The notes: generated by a model from the letters alone, not told the origin. A stretch of 15,512 bases of DNA from DASQPR01 sp035713725 (GCA_035713725.1 DASTMZ010000036.1:1-15512); one strand, 5' to 3'. Numbered from the stretch's first letter, positions 1 through 6,885 are shown. Numbers and translations: made by a program.

Positions 1-672
1 GCCAAGCGCTACACCGGCCGCGGCATGGCCTTCCTCGACCTCATCCAGGAAGGCAACCTCGGCCTGATCCGCGCGGTGGAGAAGTTCGACTACACCAAGG
101 GCTACAAGTTCTCCACGTACGCCACCTGGTGGATCCGGCAAGCGATCACCCGCGCCATGGCCGACCAGGCACGCACCATCCGCATCCCGGTACACATGGT
201 CGAGGTCATCAACCGGATGGTGCGCGTGCGCCGCGACCTCGCGACCGCGCTGAACCGTGAACCGACCGCCGCGGAGGTCGCCGACGCGATGGGCGTGGAC
301 GTGCTGACCGTGCTGGAACTCGTCAGCTACGACCGCGAGCCGGTCAGCCTCGACCAGACGGTCGGGCCGGACGGCGAGGGCGTGCTCGGCGACTTCGTGA
401 CCGCACACGCCGTGCAGCCGGAGATGGCCGAGAGTGTCGCCGCGGGTCAGCTGCGCAATGAGGTGGAGATCGTGCTCGCCACGCTGTCCCGCCGCGAGCG
501 GGAGGTCATCCGGCTGCGATTCGGCCTCGACGACGGCCGCTCCCGCACGCTGGAGGAGGTCGGTCAGGAGTTCGGCCTGTCCCGCGAGCGGATCCGCCAG
601 ATCGAGAAGACCACCCTGGCGAAGCTGCGCACCCCGGACCGCTCCCGCCGGCTCGAGGTATACGCCGTATAG
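1..672 (+). CDS. sigB: RNA polymerase sigma factor, SigB/HrdB type (5' end missing)
   Basis: This is a primary-like sigma-70 factor (group 1 or 2) that directs core RNA polymerase to -10/-35 promoters. The frame is open from base 1, so the start lies left of the window and 223 residues remain. Visible parts are the end of region 2 (DLIQEGNLGLIRAVEKFD, then STYATWWIRQAITRA, the -10 melting and recognition helix), region 3 (residues about 60-140), and region 4 with the -35 helix-turn-helix (RTLEEVGQEFGLSRERIRQIE). The C-terminus is compact, with no extension. Linkage to ideR and the ending favour SigB over the essential SigA, as in mycobacteria and corynebacteria where sigB and dtxR/ideR are neighbours. 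The paralogue assignment is an inference. The TAG stop lies inside the first unit of a tandem repeat. The next gene converges on it. Confidence 0.93.
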   Translation, partial: AKRYTGRGMAFLDLIQEGNLGLIRAVEKFDYTKGYKFSTYATWWIRQAITRAMADQARTIRIPVHMVEVINRMVRVRRDLATALNREPTAAEVADAMGVDVLTVLELVSYDREPVSLDQTVGPDGEGVLGDFVTAHAVQPEMAESVAAGQLRNEVEIVLATLSRREREVIRLRFGLDDGRSRTLEEVGQEFGLSRERIRQIEKTTLAKLRTPDRSRRLEVYAV

Positions 673-772
673 CTGGTCGAAGCGCCTGGACAATTACTGG
701 TCAAAAGCGCCTGGACCGCCGGTCGGCGCACTCTTAGCTGGTCGAAGCGCCTGGACCGTTGGTCGGCGCACC
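670..772. repeat. Three degenerate tandem units with internal hairpins
   Basis: Three copies of a unit starting CTGGTC begin at 673, 697 and 738. Positions 670-691 and 735-756 are identical over 22 bases. Copies 2 and 3 (about 41 bp) each contain GCGCC-TG-GACC, a 3-base loop and GGTC-GGCGC (707-729 and 747-769): a 9-bp stem with a 2-base bulge. The two hairpins differ only in the loop (GCC versus GTT). Copy 1 has only the left arm, and copy 2 carries one extra A. The first unit includes the sigma factor stop codon. It may act as a terminator or be a REP-like palindromic element; no T-run follows. Confidence 0.8.
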
Positions 773-861
773 TGCCCTGAACGTGACGGCTAGGCTGCCC
801 CGTCCCGACGGAGTCGCCAAAGCGGGTCGGGCGGAGTAAGACTGGAAGAGAGCGACCGTGG

Positions 862-891
862 CTCCCGCGACCGTGAAGCCGGTTGCGGGGG
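862..891. terminator. Strong hairpin between convergent genes, candidate bidirectional terminator
   Basis: CTCCCGCGACCG (862-873) pairs with CGGTTGCGGGGG (880-891) around a 6-base loop. The 12-bp stem includes two G-T pairs. It lies between the sigma gene (plus) and the GNAT gene (minus), where a terminator would serve both. No T-tract follows on either strand, so this would be a GC-rich actinobacterial type of terminator. I see no gene in the rest of 773-951. Confidence 0.4.
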
Positions 892-951
892 TCATGGCAG
901 GTGCGGCCCGAGCCGACTCGGCGGGCCGACGGGACGGGCGGGTCCGCCGGG

Positions 952-1464
952 TTAGCTCGACTCGCCGTTGATCGGGAACTCCACGTGCAGCACGCCGTCG
1001 GCGTATGCCGCGCTCACCTGATAGCCCGCCGCGGTGAATACATGCAGCATTGCCGTGTTGCCCGGCATCACTTCGGCGACGAAGCGCTCGATGCCCGCCT
1101 CCCGTGCCGCGCTCGCGAGCCGGTCGAGCAGCACGGGCGCGATGCCGCGAGCCTGGTGAGCGTCCTCGACCACGAACGCGACCTCGGCGGCCGAGTCGGC
1201 GGCGCTCAGCCGCTCGTAGCGCCCGACTGCGACGATCGCGTGCTTCACCAGCGCCACGAAGGCTTCGCGGTCGCGGTGGTCGACGTTCGCGAAACGTTGC
1301 AGGTCACTGCTCGGGATCCGTGGGTACGCCCGGAAAAAGCGCAAGTATTGCGTTCGCTCCGACAGGCGGGAGTGCATGGCGACGATGCCCGGTGCGTCCG
1401 ACGGTTCCATCGAACGTACGTGGATCATGCCCCCGTCGTTCAGGACCACATCGGCATCGCGCAT
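952..1464 (-). CDS. Stand-alone GNAT acetyltransferase, AcuA/Pat-like
   Basis: The product is a 170-residue GNAT-fold enzyme that transfers an acyl group from acyl-CoA, probably to a protein lysine. The acetyl-CoA pyrophosphate loop is seen as EDAHQARGIAPVLL, after a strand AEVAFVVED and before a helix RLASAAREAG; NTAMLHVFTAAGY is the typical C-terminal helix. The early block HSRLSERTQYLRFF resembles the GNAT module of actinobacterial proteins in which this domain is fused to an ADP-forming acyl-CoA synthetase. Here the protein stops right after the GNAT fold (FPINGESS), with no synthetase part. ATG at 1464 was chosen because AGGGTGGGA precedes it; the open frame upstream is only a shadow of acuC. 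It lies 23 bp after acuC, in the same operon. Its likely job is to acetylate a target that AcuC deacetylates, such as acetyl-CoA synthetase; the substrate is inferred. Confidence 0.85.
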   Translation of the reverse strand: MRDADVVLNDGGMIHVRSMEPSDAPGIVAMHSRLSERTQYLRFFRAYPRIPSSDLQRFANVDHRDREAFVALVKHAIVAVGRYERLSAADSAAEVAFVVEDAHQARGIAPVLLDRLASAAREAGIERFVAEVMPGNTAMLHVFTAAGYQVSAAYADGVLHVEFPINGESS

Positions 1465-1487
1465 GGCCAGTCCCACCCTCGGCTCGG

Positions 1488-2672
1488 TCAGTCGCGCGCA
1501 TCCATCGGATCGAGGCCGTGCAACGGAAAGACGGCGTTGCGCGTTGCCACGATCGACCGGTCCACCGAGTCCGGTGTCGTGCCGGGCGCCCACTGCTGGA
1601 ACGTTGCCGTGGCACCGTCGGTCATCGAGGCCGGCACTAGCCGGCCCGGTCGCCGATCCGCCGCCAACTCTCGCCACGCCGCCGGCGTGGCCGTTGCCGG
1701 CTCGATCGGCTCCCCCGTCGCGATCCCCAGCAAGTGCGTCCACGCCCTGGGTACGACCTCGACAAGGGCGTACCCGCCACCGCCGGTAGCCACCCACCGG
1801 CCGTCGCACAACTCGTCGGCGAGCGCCTTCATCGCGAGGTAGCTCGCGCGTTGCCCGTCGACGGTGAGTTGCAGGTCGGCCAGTGGATCGAGGCCATGTG
1901 CATCCGCGCCGCACTGGCTGACCAGGATCTGTGGGCGAAACGCGCGCAGCACCGAGGGCACGATCGCGTGGAACGCGCGAAGCCACCCGTCGTCGCCGAC
2001 GCCGGGTGCGAGCGCGACGTTGACCGCGCTTCCTTCCGCGCCGTCGCCGCCGGTCTCCGCCGCGAATCCGGTGCCCGGGAACAGCGTCAGCGGTGACTCG
2101 TGCAGGCTGACGGTAAGCACCCGCGGATCGTCGTAGAACACCGCCTGTACGCCGTCGCCGTGGTGGACGTCGACATCCACGTACGCGACCCGCTCCGCGC
2201 CGAGTTCCAGCAGCCGCTTGATCGCGATCGCCGGATCGTTGTACACGCAGAAGCCGCTCGCCATCGACGGCATCGCGTGGTGCAGCCCGCCGGCGATGTT
2301 CACCGCGTGCCGTGCCCGTCCGGTCCAGACCGCCTCGGCCGCTGCCACCGAGGCGCCGGCGACCAGTGCGCTCGCGTCGTGCATGCCGGTAAACGTCGGG
2401 TTGTCGGGCGTACCCAGGCCGTGACTACGCACCCGCTGGTCCACCGACGCGGCCTTCACGATGTCGAGATACTCCGGCGTGTGTACGGTGCCGAGCCGCG
2501 CGTCGTCGGCCGGGACGGGCTTCGCGACCGTGACTCCGGCACGCTCGAAGATCCCGAGCTCCCGCGCCAGCGCGATGGTCAGCTCGACGCGCACCGGATC
2601 GAGTGGATGGTCGCCGAGGTCGTACGCCAGTAGCGCCTCGTCCCACAACACGAGCGTGCCGGACCCGGTCAT
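1488..2672 (-). CDS. acuC: AcuC-type Zn-dependent lysine deacetylase
   Basis: This cytosolic class I histone-deacetylase-fold hydrolase has 394 residues. AcuC proteins remove acetyl groups from lysines, notably reactivating acetyl-CoA synthetase. Catalytic parts are visible: GGLHHA with the His131-His132 pair, DVDVHHGDG with Zn ligands Asp168 and His170, SQCGADAHGLDPL with the third ligand Asp257, and GGGGYAL with Tyr301, which stabilises the transition state. About 90 residues after this tyrosine form a less typical tail. ATG 2672 overlaps the sseA stop as ATGA, so translation is probably coupled; no strong ribosome site of its own is seen. The adjacent GNAT gene makes an acetylase/deacetylase pair, as in Bacillus acuABC, but no AcuB-like CBS gene is present. 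Family assignment is firm. The physiological substrate is inferred. Confidence 0.93.
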   Translation of the reverse strand: MTGSGTLVLWDEALLAYDLGDHPLDPVRVELTIALARELGIFERAGVTVAKPVPADDARLGTVHTPEYLDIVKAASVDQRVRSHGLGTPDNPTFTGMHDASALVAGASVAAAEAVWTGRARHAVNIAGGLHHAMPSMASGFCVYNDPAIAIKRLLELGAERVAYVDVDVHHGDGVQAVFYDDPRVLTVSLHESPLTLFPGTGFAAETGGDGAEGSAVNVALAPGVGDDGWLRAFHAIVPSVLRAFRPQILVSQCGADAHGLDPLADLQLTVDGQRASYLAMKALADELCDGRWVATGGGGYALVEVVPRAWTHLLGIATGEPIEPATATPAAWRELAADRRPGRLVPASMTDGATATFQQWAPGTTPDSVDRSIVATRNAVFPLHGLDPMDARD

Positions 2673-3586
2673 GCGCCATCACCGACCGCGATCGGTCGCG
2701 ACGGATCGGTGATCCATTCGCTCCACGAGCCGACGTAGAGCGCAGCGTCGGGTACGCCTGCCACGGTCATGGCGAGCACGGTGTGCGCAGCGGTCACTCC
2801 GGAACCGCAGTACGCGCCGACCGGCCCGGATCCGGCTAGTCCCGCGTCGGCGAGCCGGTTACGGAGTTCGTCGGCCGGCCGCAACGTACCGTCGTCGTTC
2901 ACCAGGTCGGCGTACGGAAGGCTCACCGCACCTGGCACTCGTCCGGCGACCGGATCGACGGTCTCGTTCTCGCCGCGGAACCGTGCCGCGGTTCGCGCGT
3001 CCGCGAGCGCGCCATGGCTGGCATAGGCGGCCGCGTGGTCGGCGTCGAGCACGGGTAAATGCCCCGGGCGCACGGTGAAGTCGCCAGGATTCTCGGCACC
3101 GGGACCCGACGCGATCGGAAGATCGGCACGTTGCCACGCGGCGAAGCCGCCGTCGAGGACGCGTACGTCCGGGTGGCCCGCCCACCGCAGCGTCCACCAC
3201 AGTCGGGCGGCCGGCATGCCATCGCCGTCGTCGTAGACCACGACCGGGCGGTCGGCCCGTACCCCGGCGGTGCGCAGCGCGACCTCCAAGGCGGCGATGT
3301 CGGGCAGCGGGTGCCGGCCGCCACCACCGGGCGGCCCACACACGTCGGCGTCGAGATCCATGAACACCGCGCCGGGAATGTGACCGGTCAGGTAGTCGGC
3401 GCGGCCGGGTGGACCGGCGAGGCGCCACCGCACGTCGATCACTGTGACGGATGCGCCGGCGCGGTCGGCGGCGGCCGGCCGGTCAGCCGCGGCCGGTCGG
3501 TCGTGCGGGGCTGGTCGGTCGGTCGCGGCCGCCAGGATGCGCGCGGCCAGGCTCGCCGCGTCGATCAACGGAGACGGAGAATTCAC
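2669..3586 (-). CDS. sseA: Thiosulfate/3-mercaptopyruvate sulfurtransferase (two rhodanese domains)
   Basis: The enzyme transfers sulfane sulfur from 3-mercaptopyruvate or thiosulfate to an acceptor such as cyanide, thiols or thioredoxin. It has 305 residues with tandem rhodanese domains. The N-terminal one (about 47-155: VIDVRW, YLTGHIPGAVFMDLD, VVVYDDGDGMPAARLWW) lacks a cysteine at the active position and is structural. The C-terminal one carries catalytic Cys260 in YCGSGVTAAHT; the CGSGVT loop favours mercaptopyruvate over thiosulfate. The start taken is GTG 3586, the last plausible start before the conserved SPLIDAASLA segment; no clear Shine-Dalgarno precedes it, so a leaderless start is possible. 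Residues 23-46 are four 6-residue repeats of DRPAAA type, which is unusual for the family. It is the first gene of an operon with acuC (4-bp overlap) and the GNAT gene, and is divergent from ideR. Confidence 0.92.
   Translation of the reverse strand: MNSPSPLIDAASLAARILAAATDRPAPHDRPAAADRPAAADRAGASVTVIDVRWRLAGPPGRADYLTGHIPGAVFMDLDADVCGPPGGGGRHPLPDIAALEVALRTAGVRADRPVVVYDDGDGMPAARLWWTLRWAGHPDVRVLDGGFAAWQRADLPIASGPGAENPGDFTVRPGHLPVLDADHAAAYASHGALADARTAARFRGENETVDPVAGRVPGAVSLPYADLVNDDGTLRPADELRNRLADAGLAGSGPVGAYCGSGVTAAHTVLAMTVAGVPDAALYVGSWSEWITDPSRPIAVGDGA
3449..3520 (-). repeat. In-frame 18-bp tandem repeat in sseA (4 units)
   Basis: Residues 23-46 of SseA read DRPAPH, DRPAAA, DRPAAA, DRAGAS: four 18-bp units on the minus strand. 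They sit between the first helix and the first rhodanese strand, so they would form a flexible surface loop. The unit length is a multiple of three, so copy-number change would keep the frame. Confidence 0.85.
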
Positions 3587-3641
3587 GTTACACAGTCTGC
3601 CCCGCCCGGCGGGTACCATCGGCGCACGGGAGGAGCCCCAC
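3587..3641. promoter_or_regulatory. Short divergent promoter region of sseA and ideR
   Basis: Only 55 bp separate the two starts. For ideR a TACCAT box (3614-3619, TAnnnT type) lies 22 bp before the GTG. CCCGCC-C-GGCGGG (3601-3613), a perfect inverted repeat with 6-bp arms, abuts it and could bind a regulator. No convincing -35 is seen. GGGAGGAG (3628-3635) is a clear ribosome site for ideR. No copy of the classical TTAGGTTAGGCTAACCTAA iron box is visible, so autoregulation by IdeR is not supported. Confidence 0.35.
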
Positions 3642-4328
3642 GTGAACGATCTCGTCGACACGACGGAGATGTATCTGCGCACCATCCTCGAGCTCGAGGA
3701 GGAAGGCGTGACGCCGCTGCGCGCCCGGATCGCCGAGCGGCTGCACCAGAGCGGGCCCACGGTCAGCCAGACCGTCAACCGCATGGAGCGCGACGGGCTC
3801 CTGACCGTCGAGGGCGATCGGCACCTGCTCCTCACCGATCTCGGTCGGGCACACGCGGTCGCCGTGATGCGCAAGCACCGGCTAGCCGAGGTGCTGCTCG
3901 TGAACGTGATCGGGCTGCCCTACGAGGATGCTCACGACGAGGCGTGCCGCTGGGAACACGTGATGAGCGAGGCGGTCGAGCAGCGGGTCTATGAGCTGCT
4001 CGGCAAGCCGTCCCGGTCGCCCTACGGCAATCCGATCCCGGGGCTCGACCAGATCGACCCGGCCAAGCGCACGCCCGCCGTGCCGGACAACGACGAGCAC
4101 AACCTCGCGGCGCCGGGCGTCGTGGGCGATGTCGTGGTGCGCCGCATTACCGAGAGCGTCCAGACCGACATCGAGGTGCTCCGGCGACTGCACGAGGCGG
4201 GCGTCGATCCGGGCGCCACGATCACCGTGGCGCAGGAACGCGATGACGTGGTGATCGACCGCTCGGGCTCGCGCGTCCGCCTGCCCCGCGACTTGGCGTC
4301 GCGCGTGTTCGTGGCGCAGGCGGTCTAG
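3642..4328 (+). CDS. ideR: Iron-dependent repressor IdeR (DtxR family)
   Basis: This is an Fe(II)-activated repressor of iron uptake genes and activator of storage genes. It has 228 residues, the normal family length. Domain 1 (1-73) is a winged helix with LRARIAERLHQSGPTVSQTVNRMERDGLL. Domain 2 (74-140) dimerises and binds metal. Domain 3 (about 150-228) is SH3-like. Residue positions match the well-studied mycobacterial IdeR: Met10, Cys102, Glu105 and His106 form one metal site; His79, Glu83 and His98 the other; the domain-3 ligands appear as Glu171 and Gln174, shifted by one residue. With all of these present, an iron (or DtxR-like) role is preferred to MntR. GTG 3642 is supported by GGGAGGAG 7 bases upstream and by the conserved start NDLVDTTEMYLRT. 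It sits near sigB, as in other actinomycetes, but here the sseA-acuC-GNAT operon lies between them on the opposite strand. Confidence 0.95.
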   Translation: MNDLVDTTEMYLRTILELEEEGVTPLRARIAERLHQSGPTVSQTVNRMERDGLLTVEGDRHLLLTDLGRAHAVAVMRKHRLAEVLLVNVIGLPYEDAHDEACRWEHVMSEAVEQRVYELLGKPSRSPYGNPIPGLDQIDPAKRTPAVPDNDEHNLAAPGVVGDVVVRRITESVQTDIEVLRRLHEAGVDPGATITVAQERDDVVIDRSGSRVRLPRDLASRVFVAQAV

Positions 4329-4363
4329 TCGCTCCCCCGGTCCGCTAACTCATTGCGGATTCC

Positions 4364-4972
4364 CTACATCGTCGTCTGGTCGACGATCTTGGAGAGGCTC
4401 ACCATCTTCGGGATAAGCGCGGCCGCGGTCGCCGTCGACGTACCCGCAGCGCACACGTAGCGGAAGTCGATCAGCCGGTTGTTGCCGGACAGCCAGCCGA
4501 CGTCGATCGCGGGTCCGGCGCTCTTGGTGGCCGGCATCTGGATCTCGTAGGCGATCTTGCCTAGCTCCGGCACCGCCTTGGCGCCGTCCGGCACGACTTG
4601 CGCGGTGAAATCGGAGGTGGTCAGGTCGGTCGCGGTGATGGTCAGCGTCAGACTCGGGTACGACCCCGACGTGCCCTGCAAGACACACGTGAACGAGCCG
4701 CTGGAGTCGGCCGCCGCCGAGACGGTGAACGCGGTGCCCAGTTCCGTGCGTACCGTGTCGAAGTTCATGAGCAGGCACGCACCGCCGGCCAATGCCGCCG
4801 CGCTCGGCGGCGTGTTAGCCGAGTCGGTGCCCGGCGGCCCACCGGCCGGCGACGGACCGTCGCCCGACGTGGCCCCGGCCGAGTTCGCGTTGGTCAGCGA
4901 ACACCCGGTCAGCGCGACAAACGCGGTGACCGCCGCGATGGCAACTGCGCCGCGGCGCCCCCGCATGAACAA
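4364..4972 (-). CDS. Secreted lipoprotein, DUF3558-like, unknown function
   Basis: The product is a 202-residue probable lipoprotein of unknown role. It has a basic start (MRGRRG), a hydrophobic stretch and a lipobox LTGC, putting the lipidated Cys at residue 24. A linker rich in Ser, Gly, Pro and Asn follows (about 25-60), then a compact domain with two cysteines (ACLLMNF near 65, SFTCVLQG near 95) and a third in RYVCAAG, alternating with beta-rich segments such as PSLTLTITATDL. This pattern resembles the small actinobacterial DUF3558 lipoproteins, but that match is tentative. The start is TTG 4972, six bases after GGGAGG; ATG 4966 is the alternative and leaves the signal intact. It converges on ideR with a 35-bp gap and diverges from the PLDc_N gene across 142 bp, where no clear promoter was found. 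Confidence 0.82.
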   Translation of the reverse strand: MFMRGRRGAVAIAAVTAFVALTGCSLTNANSAGATSGDGPSPAGGPPGTDSANTPPSAAALAGGACLLMNFDTVRTELGTAFTVSAAADSSGSFTCVLQGTSGSYPSLTLTITATDLTTSDFTAQVVPDGAKAVPELGKIAYEIQMPATKSAGPAIDVGWLSGNNRLIDFRYVCAAGTSTATAAALIPKMVSLSKIVDQTTM

Positions 4973-5114
4973 CGTCTACCTCCCGGTTAGTGCCGTCCCA
5001 CCCTACGGCGTGACCGCCCGACCGGCGAAGCCCGTCGCGACGCGTCGCGCCAATCGTGCGACACACACGGGGCAGGGCTGCGAGCGACGACACGGGTGCG
5101 ACATCATGTGAGCT

Positions 5115-5570
5115 ATGGGTGGTCTCCTCACACTCGTCCTACTCATCGACCTGGCCGTGATGGTCGCCGCGTTCTACGACTGCATCTCGACCGACCCGGC
5201 CGCGGTTCGCAACCTGCCGAAGGTCGTGTGGGTCCTGGTCATCTTGTTGCTGACCGGCATCGGCGGCCTGATCTGGTTCAGCGCCGGCCGCCCGGTGCGC
5301 ACGCCCGGTCCGATCGACTCAAACCACCCGGCCGGTCGCGCGCTGCGCTCGGAGCTTTCCGCGGACACCGAGGAAATGCCTCGGCAGTCGGAGATGTCCG
5401 GCGGGCCGCGGCGCCCGATCGCGCCCGACGATGACCCGGATTTCTTGCGCAGTCTCGGCGAGCAGACGCGCCGCGCGACCGAGGAACGACTGCGACGGTG
5501 GGAGGCCGACCTGCGGTTGCGCGAGGAGCGGCTGCGGGAACGCGAGGACCCGCCGAGCGAGTCGGAGTGA
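5115..5570 (+). CDS. Small membrane protein with PLDc_N-type two-helix domain
   Basis: The product has 151 residues. Two hydrophobic helices (about 3-21 and 37-57) are separated by a short polar loop with DCIS and NLPKVVWVLVILLL. This is the arrangement of the PLDc_N (phospholipase D-nuclease N-terminal) domain found in many small actinobacterial membrane proteins, here without any catalytic HKD motif. The cytoplasmic tail contains PDDDPDFLRSL, a frequent ending in this group, followed by a strongly charged, probably coiled-coil segment (about 110-147) made of RRATEERLRRWEADLRLREE-like heptads. Its function is unknown; membrane anchoring of a partner by the coiled coil is speculation. ATG 5115 was chosen because it begins the first membrane helix; the ribosome site is weak. 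It converges on the CapA gene with 22 bp between the stops. Confidence 0.85.
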   Translation: MGGLLTLVLLIDLAVMVAAFYDCISTDPAAVRNLPKVVWVLVILLLTGIGGLIWFSAGRPVRTPGPIDSNHPAGRALRSELSADTEEMPRQSEMSGGPRRPIAPDDDPDFLRSLGEQTRRATEERLRRWEADLRLREERLREREDPPSESE

Positions 5571-5592
5571 GCTGAACCCGCCGCAGCGGTCG

Positions 5593-6807
5593 TCATTTGG
5601 CGCCGGCGCCCACGGCCAGGGTCAGTCCCGCGTCGTTGGCGCCCATCGAGTCGACGTACTTCTTGATCCGCGCGACGGCGGCGGCGTACGTGCCGCGGCT
5701 TGGACTCGAGGTCGCCGCCGCGTCGAGCAGATCGACGACGCGGATGTTTGGCGTCAGCGTGACCCACGTCGGGATCGCGATCGCCTTCGTCACGACCCAA
5801 TGACCTGGACTCGTCTCGGAGAACGTGAACTCCGGCATGATGCCTTCGCGGTTGTCGTTGATCGGGTTGGCGTGCCGCGCGAGTTGGTTTCCCATGCCGT
5901 ACACGACCCACTTGTCGCCGATGCGCTGGATCGGCTGCACGACGTGCTCGTGGCAGCCGAGGATCAAATCGATGTCCGGCGACGCCAGCAGCTTGCGCGC
6001 GAGCGCCTTCTGATCGGCGTTCGGCGTGTGCGAATACTCCACGCCCCAGTGGATCGACAGCACCACGATCTGCGCGCCGGCTTGCTTCGCGGCGTGAGCG
6101 GCGGCCAGGATCGCGGTCGGATCGGTCAGGTTCGCTACCCAGTCCTCGCCCGCCGGACGGCGCAGGCCATTAAACCCGAACGTGTACGACAGCTGCGCCA
6201 CCTTCACCGGCGAGCCGCCGCCGTTCGGGGTGACCTCGATGATGTCCGGCACCTTCGAGTCCGCCTCGGTCCGATAGCTGCCGGTGTGCTTGACGTCGGC
6301 CGCGTCGAGTGCGTCGAGGGTACGTTTGATGCCCGCCGTGCCCTGGTCGAGTGTGTGGTTCGACGCCGTCGAGCAGGTGTCGTAGCCGATGTTGTGCAGC
6401 GTCGTGGCGATCTGGGGCGGCACGCTGAACCGCGGGTATCCGTCAAACGGCCCGTTCGCCGGCGCGAGCGGCGTCTCCATGTGGCAGATCGCGAGGCTGG
6501 CGGCGCTGATCTCCGGCTTCACATCCGCGAAGATCGGATCGAAGTCGAACCCGGATCGTCCGGCCGCCTTCGCGTCCTTTTCGCCCTGCGCCCACACCTG
6601 CGGATGCAGCAACTCGTCGCCGGCGCCGAGAATCGTGAGCGTCCGGGCCGATGTCGTGCCGGCCGTCGCGCCGGCCGAGGAACTGGTGCGCGGCGCGGCG
6701 GCGGGTCCGTCGTGGAACCTTGCGGCGGTACGCGGCGAGGCGGTACAGCCGGCGGCGAGAAGGGCGACGACCGCGACTGGCACGGCGAGGCGGCGGCGTA
6801 CGGGCAC
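5593..6807 (-). CDS. CapA-type metallophosphatase lipoprotein
   Basis: The 404-residue protein belongs to the PGA_cap/CapA family of calcineurin-like metallophosphoesterases, known from poly-gamma-glutamate capsule loci. Motifs in order are LGAGDELLHP (metal site start), CHMETPLAP, STASNHTLDQG, LSIHWGVEY and ILGCHEHVVQPIQ, giving the expected His/Asp/Asn metal ligands. GTG 6807 is chosen because it starts a lipoprotein signal (basic PVRRR, hydrophobic run, LLAAGC with Cys21); the open frame continues 25 codons further upstream without making a better start. A Ser/Ala/Thr linker (about 35-60) joins the anchor to the enzyme, which should face the outside of the membrane. No other capsule synthesis gene (capB, capC) is nearby, so a cell-envelope or other phosphatase role is as likely as capsule making. 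It follows cysA by 78 bp and may be read from the sulfate operon or from its own promoter. Confidence 0.88.
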   Translation of the reverse strand: MPVRRRLAVPVAVVALLAAGCTASPRTAARFHDGPAAAPRTSSSAGATAGTTSARTLTILGAGDELLHPQVWAQGEKDAKAAGRSGFDFDPIFADVKPEISAASLAICHMETPLAPANGPFDGYPRFSVPPQIATTLHNIGYDTCSTASNHTLDQGTAGIKRTLDALDAADVKHTGSYRTEADSKVPDIIEVTPNGGGSPVKVAQLSYTFGFNGLRRPAGEDWVANLTDPTAILAAAHAAKQAGAQIVVLSIHWGVEYSHTPNADQKALARKLLASPDIDLILGCHEHVVQPIQRIGDKWVVYGMGNQLARHANPINDNREGIMPEFTFSETSPGHWVVTKAIAIPTWVTLTPNIRVVDLLDAAATSSPSRGTYAAAVARIKKYVDSMGANDAGLTLAVGAGAK

Positions 6808-6867
6808 GTGAGCACTCTGCCGAGCGGCCCACCCGACCCGCAAGACCGACCCCGGACGTGGGCGTTT

Positions 6868-6881
6868 TGCGGTATACCGCA
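6868..6881. promoter_or_regulatory. Perfect 14-bp palindrome between cysA and the capA-like gene
   Basis: TGCGGTATACCGCA is perfectly self-complementary. It lies 4 bases after the cysA stop and about 60 bases before the capA-like start. On the minus strand it is followed by AAAAC. It could be an operator for a dimeric regulator or a small hairpin with a TATA loop and 5-bp stem. No matching -35 box for TATACC was found. Confidence 0.4.
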
Positions 6882-6885
6882 CAAC

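Noticed and set aside
804..831. CCCGAC/GTCGGG inverted repeat
   Set aside because: The arms are 6 bp with a 16-base loop; the hairpin at 862-891 is a far stronger candidate.
883..1842. A 319-codon open frame on the plus strand
   Set aside because: It is antisense to the GNAT and acuC genes, with no domain and low-complexity Arg/Ala/His content.
1465..1986. N-terminal extension of the GNAT frame
   Set aside because: This part lies inside acuC in another frame and has no family resemblance; a ribosome site and ATG at 1464 fit the domain start.
4341..4359. TCCGC/GCGGA hairpin between ideR and the lipoprotein gene
   Set aside because: The stem is only 5 bp with a 9-base loop and no T-run, so it is too weak to call a terminator.
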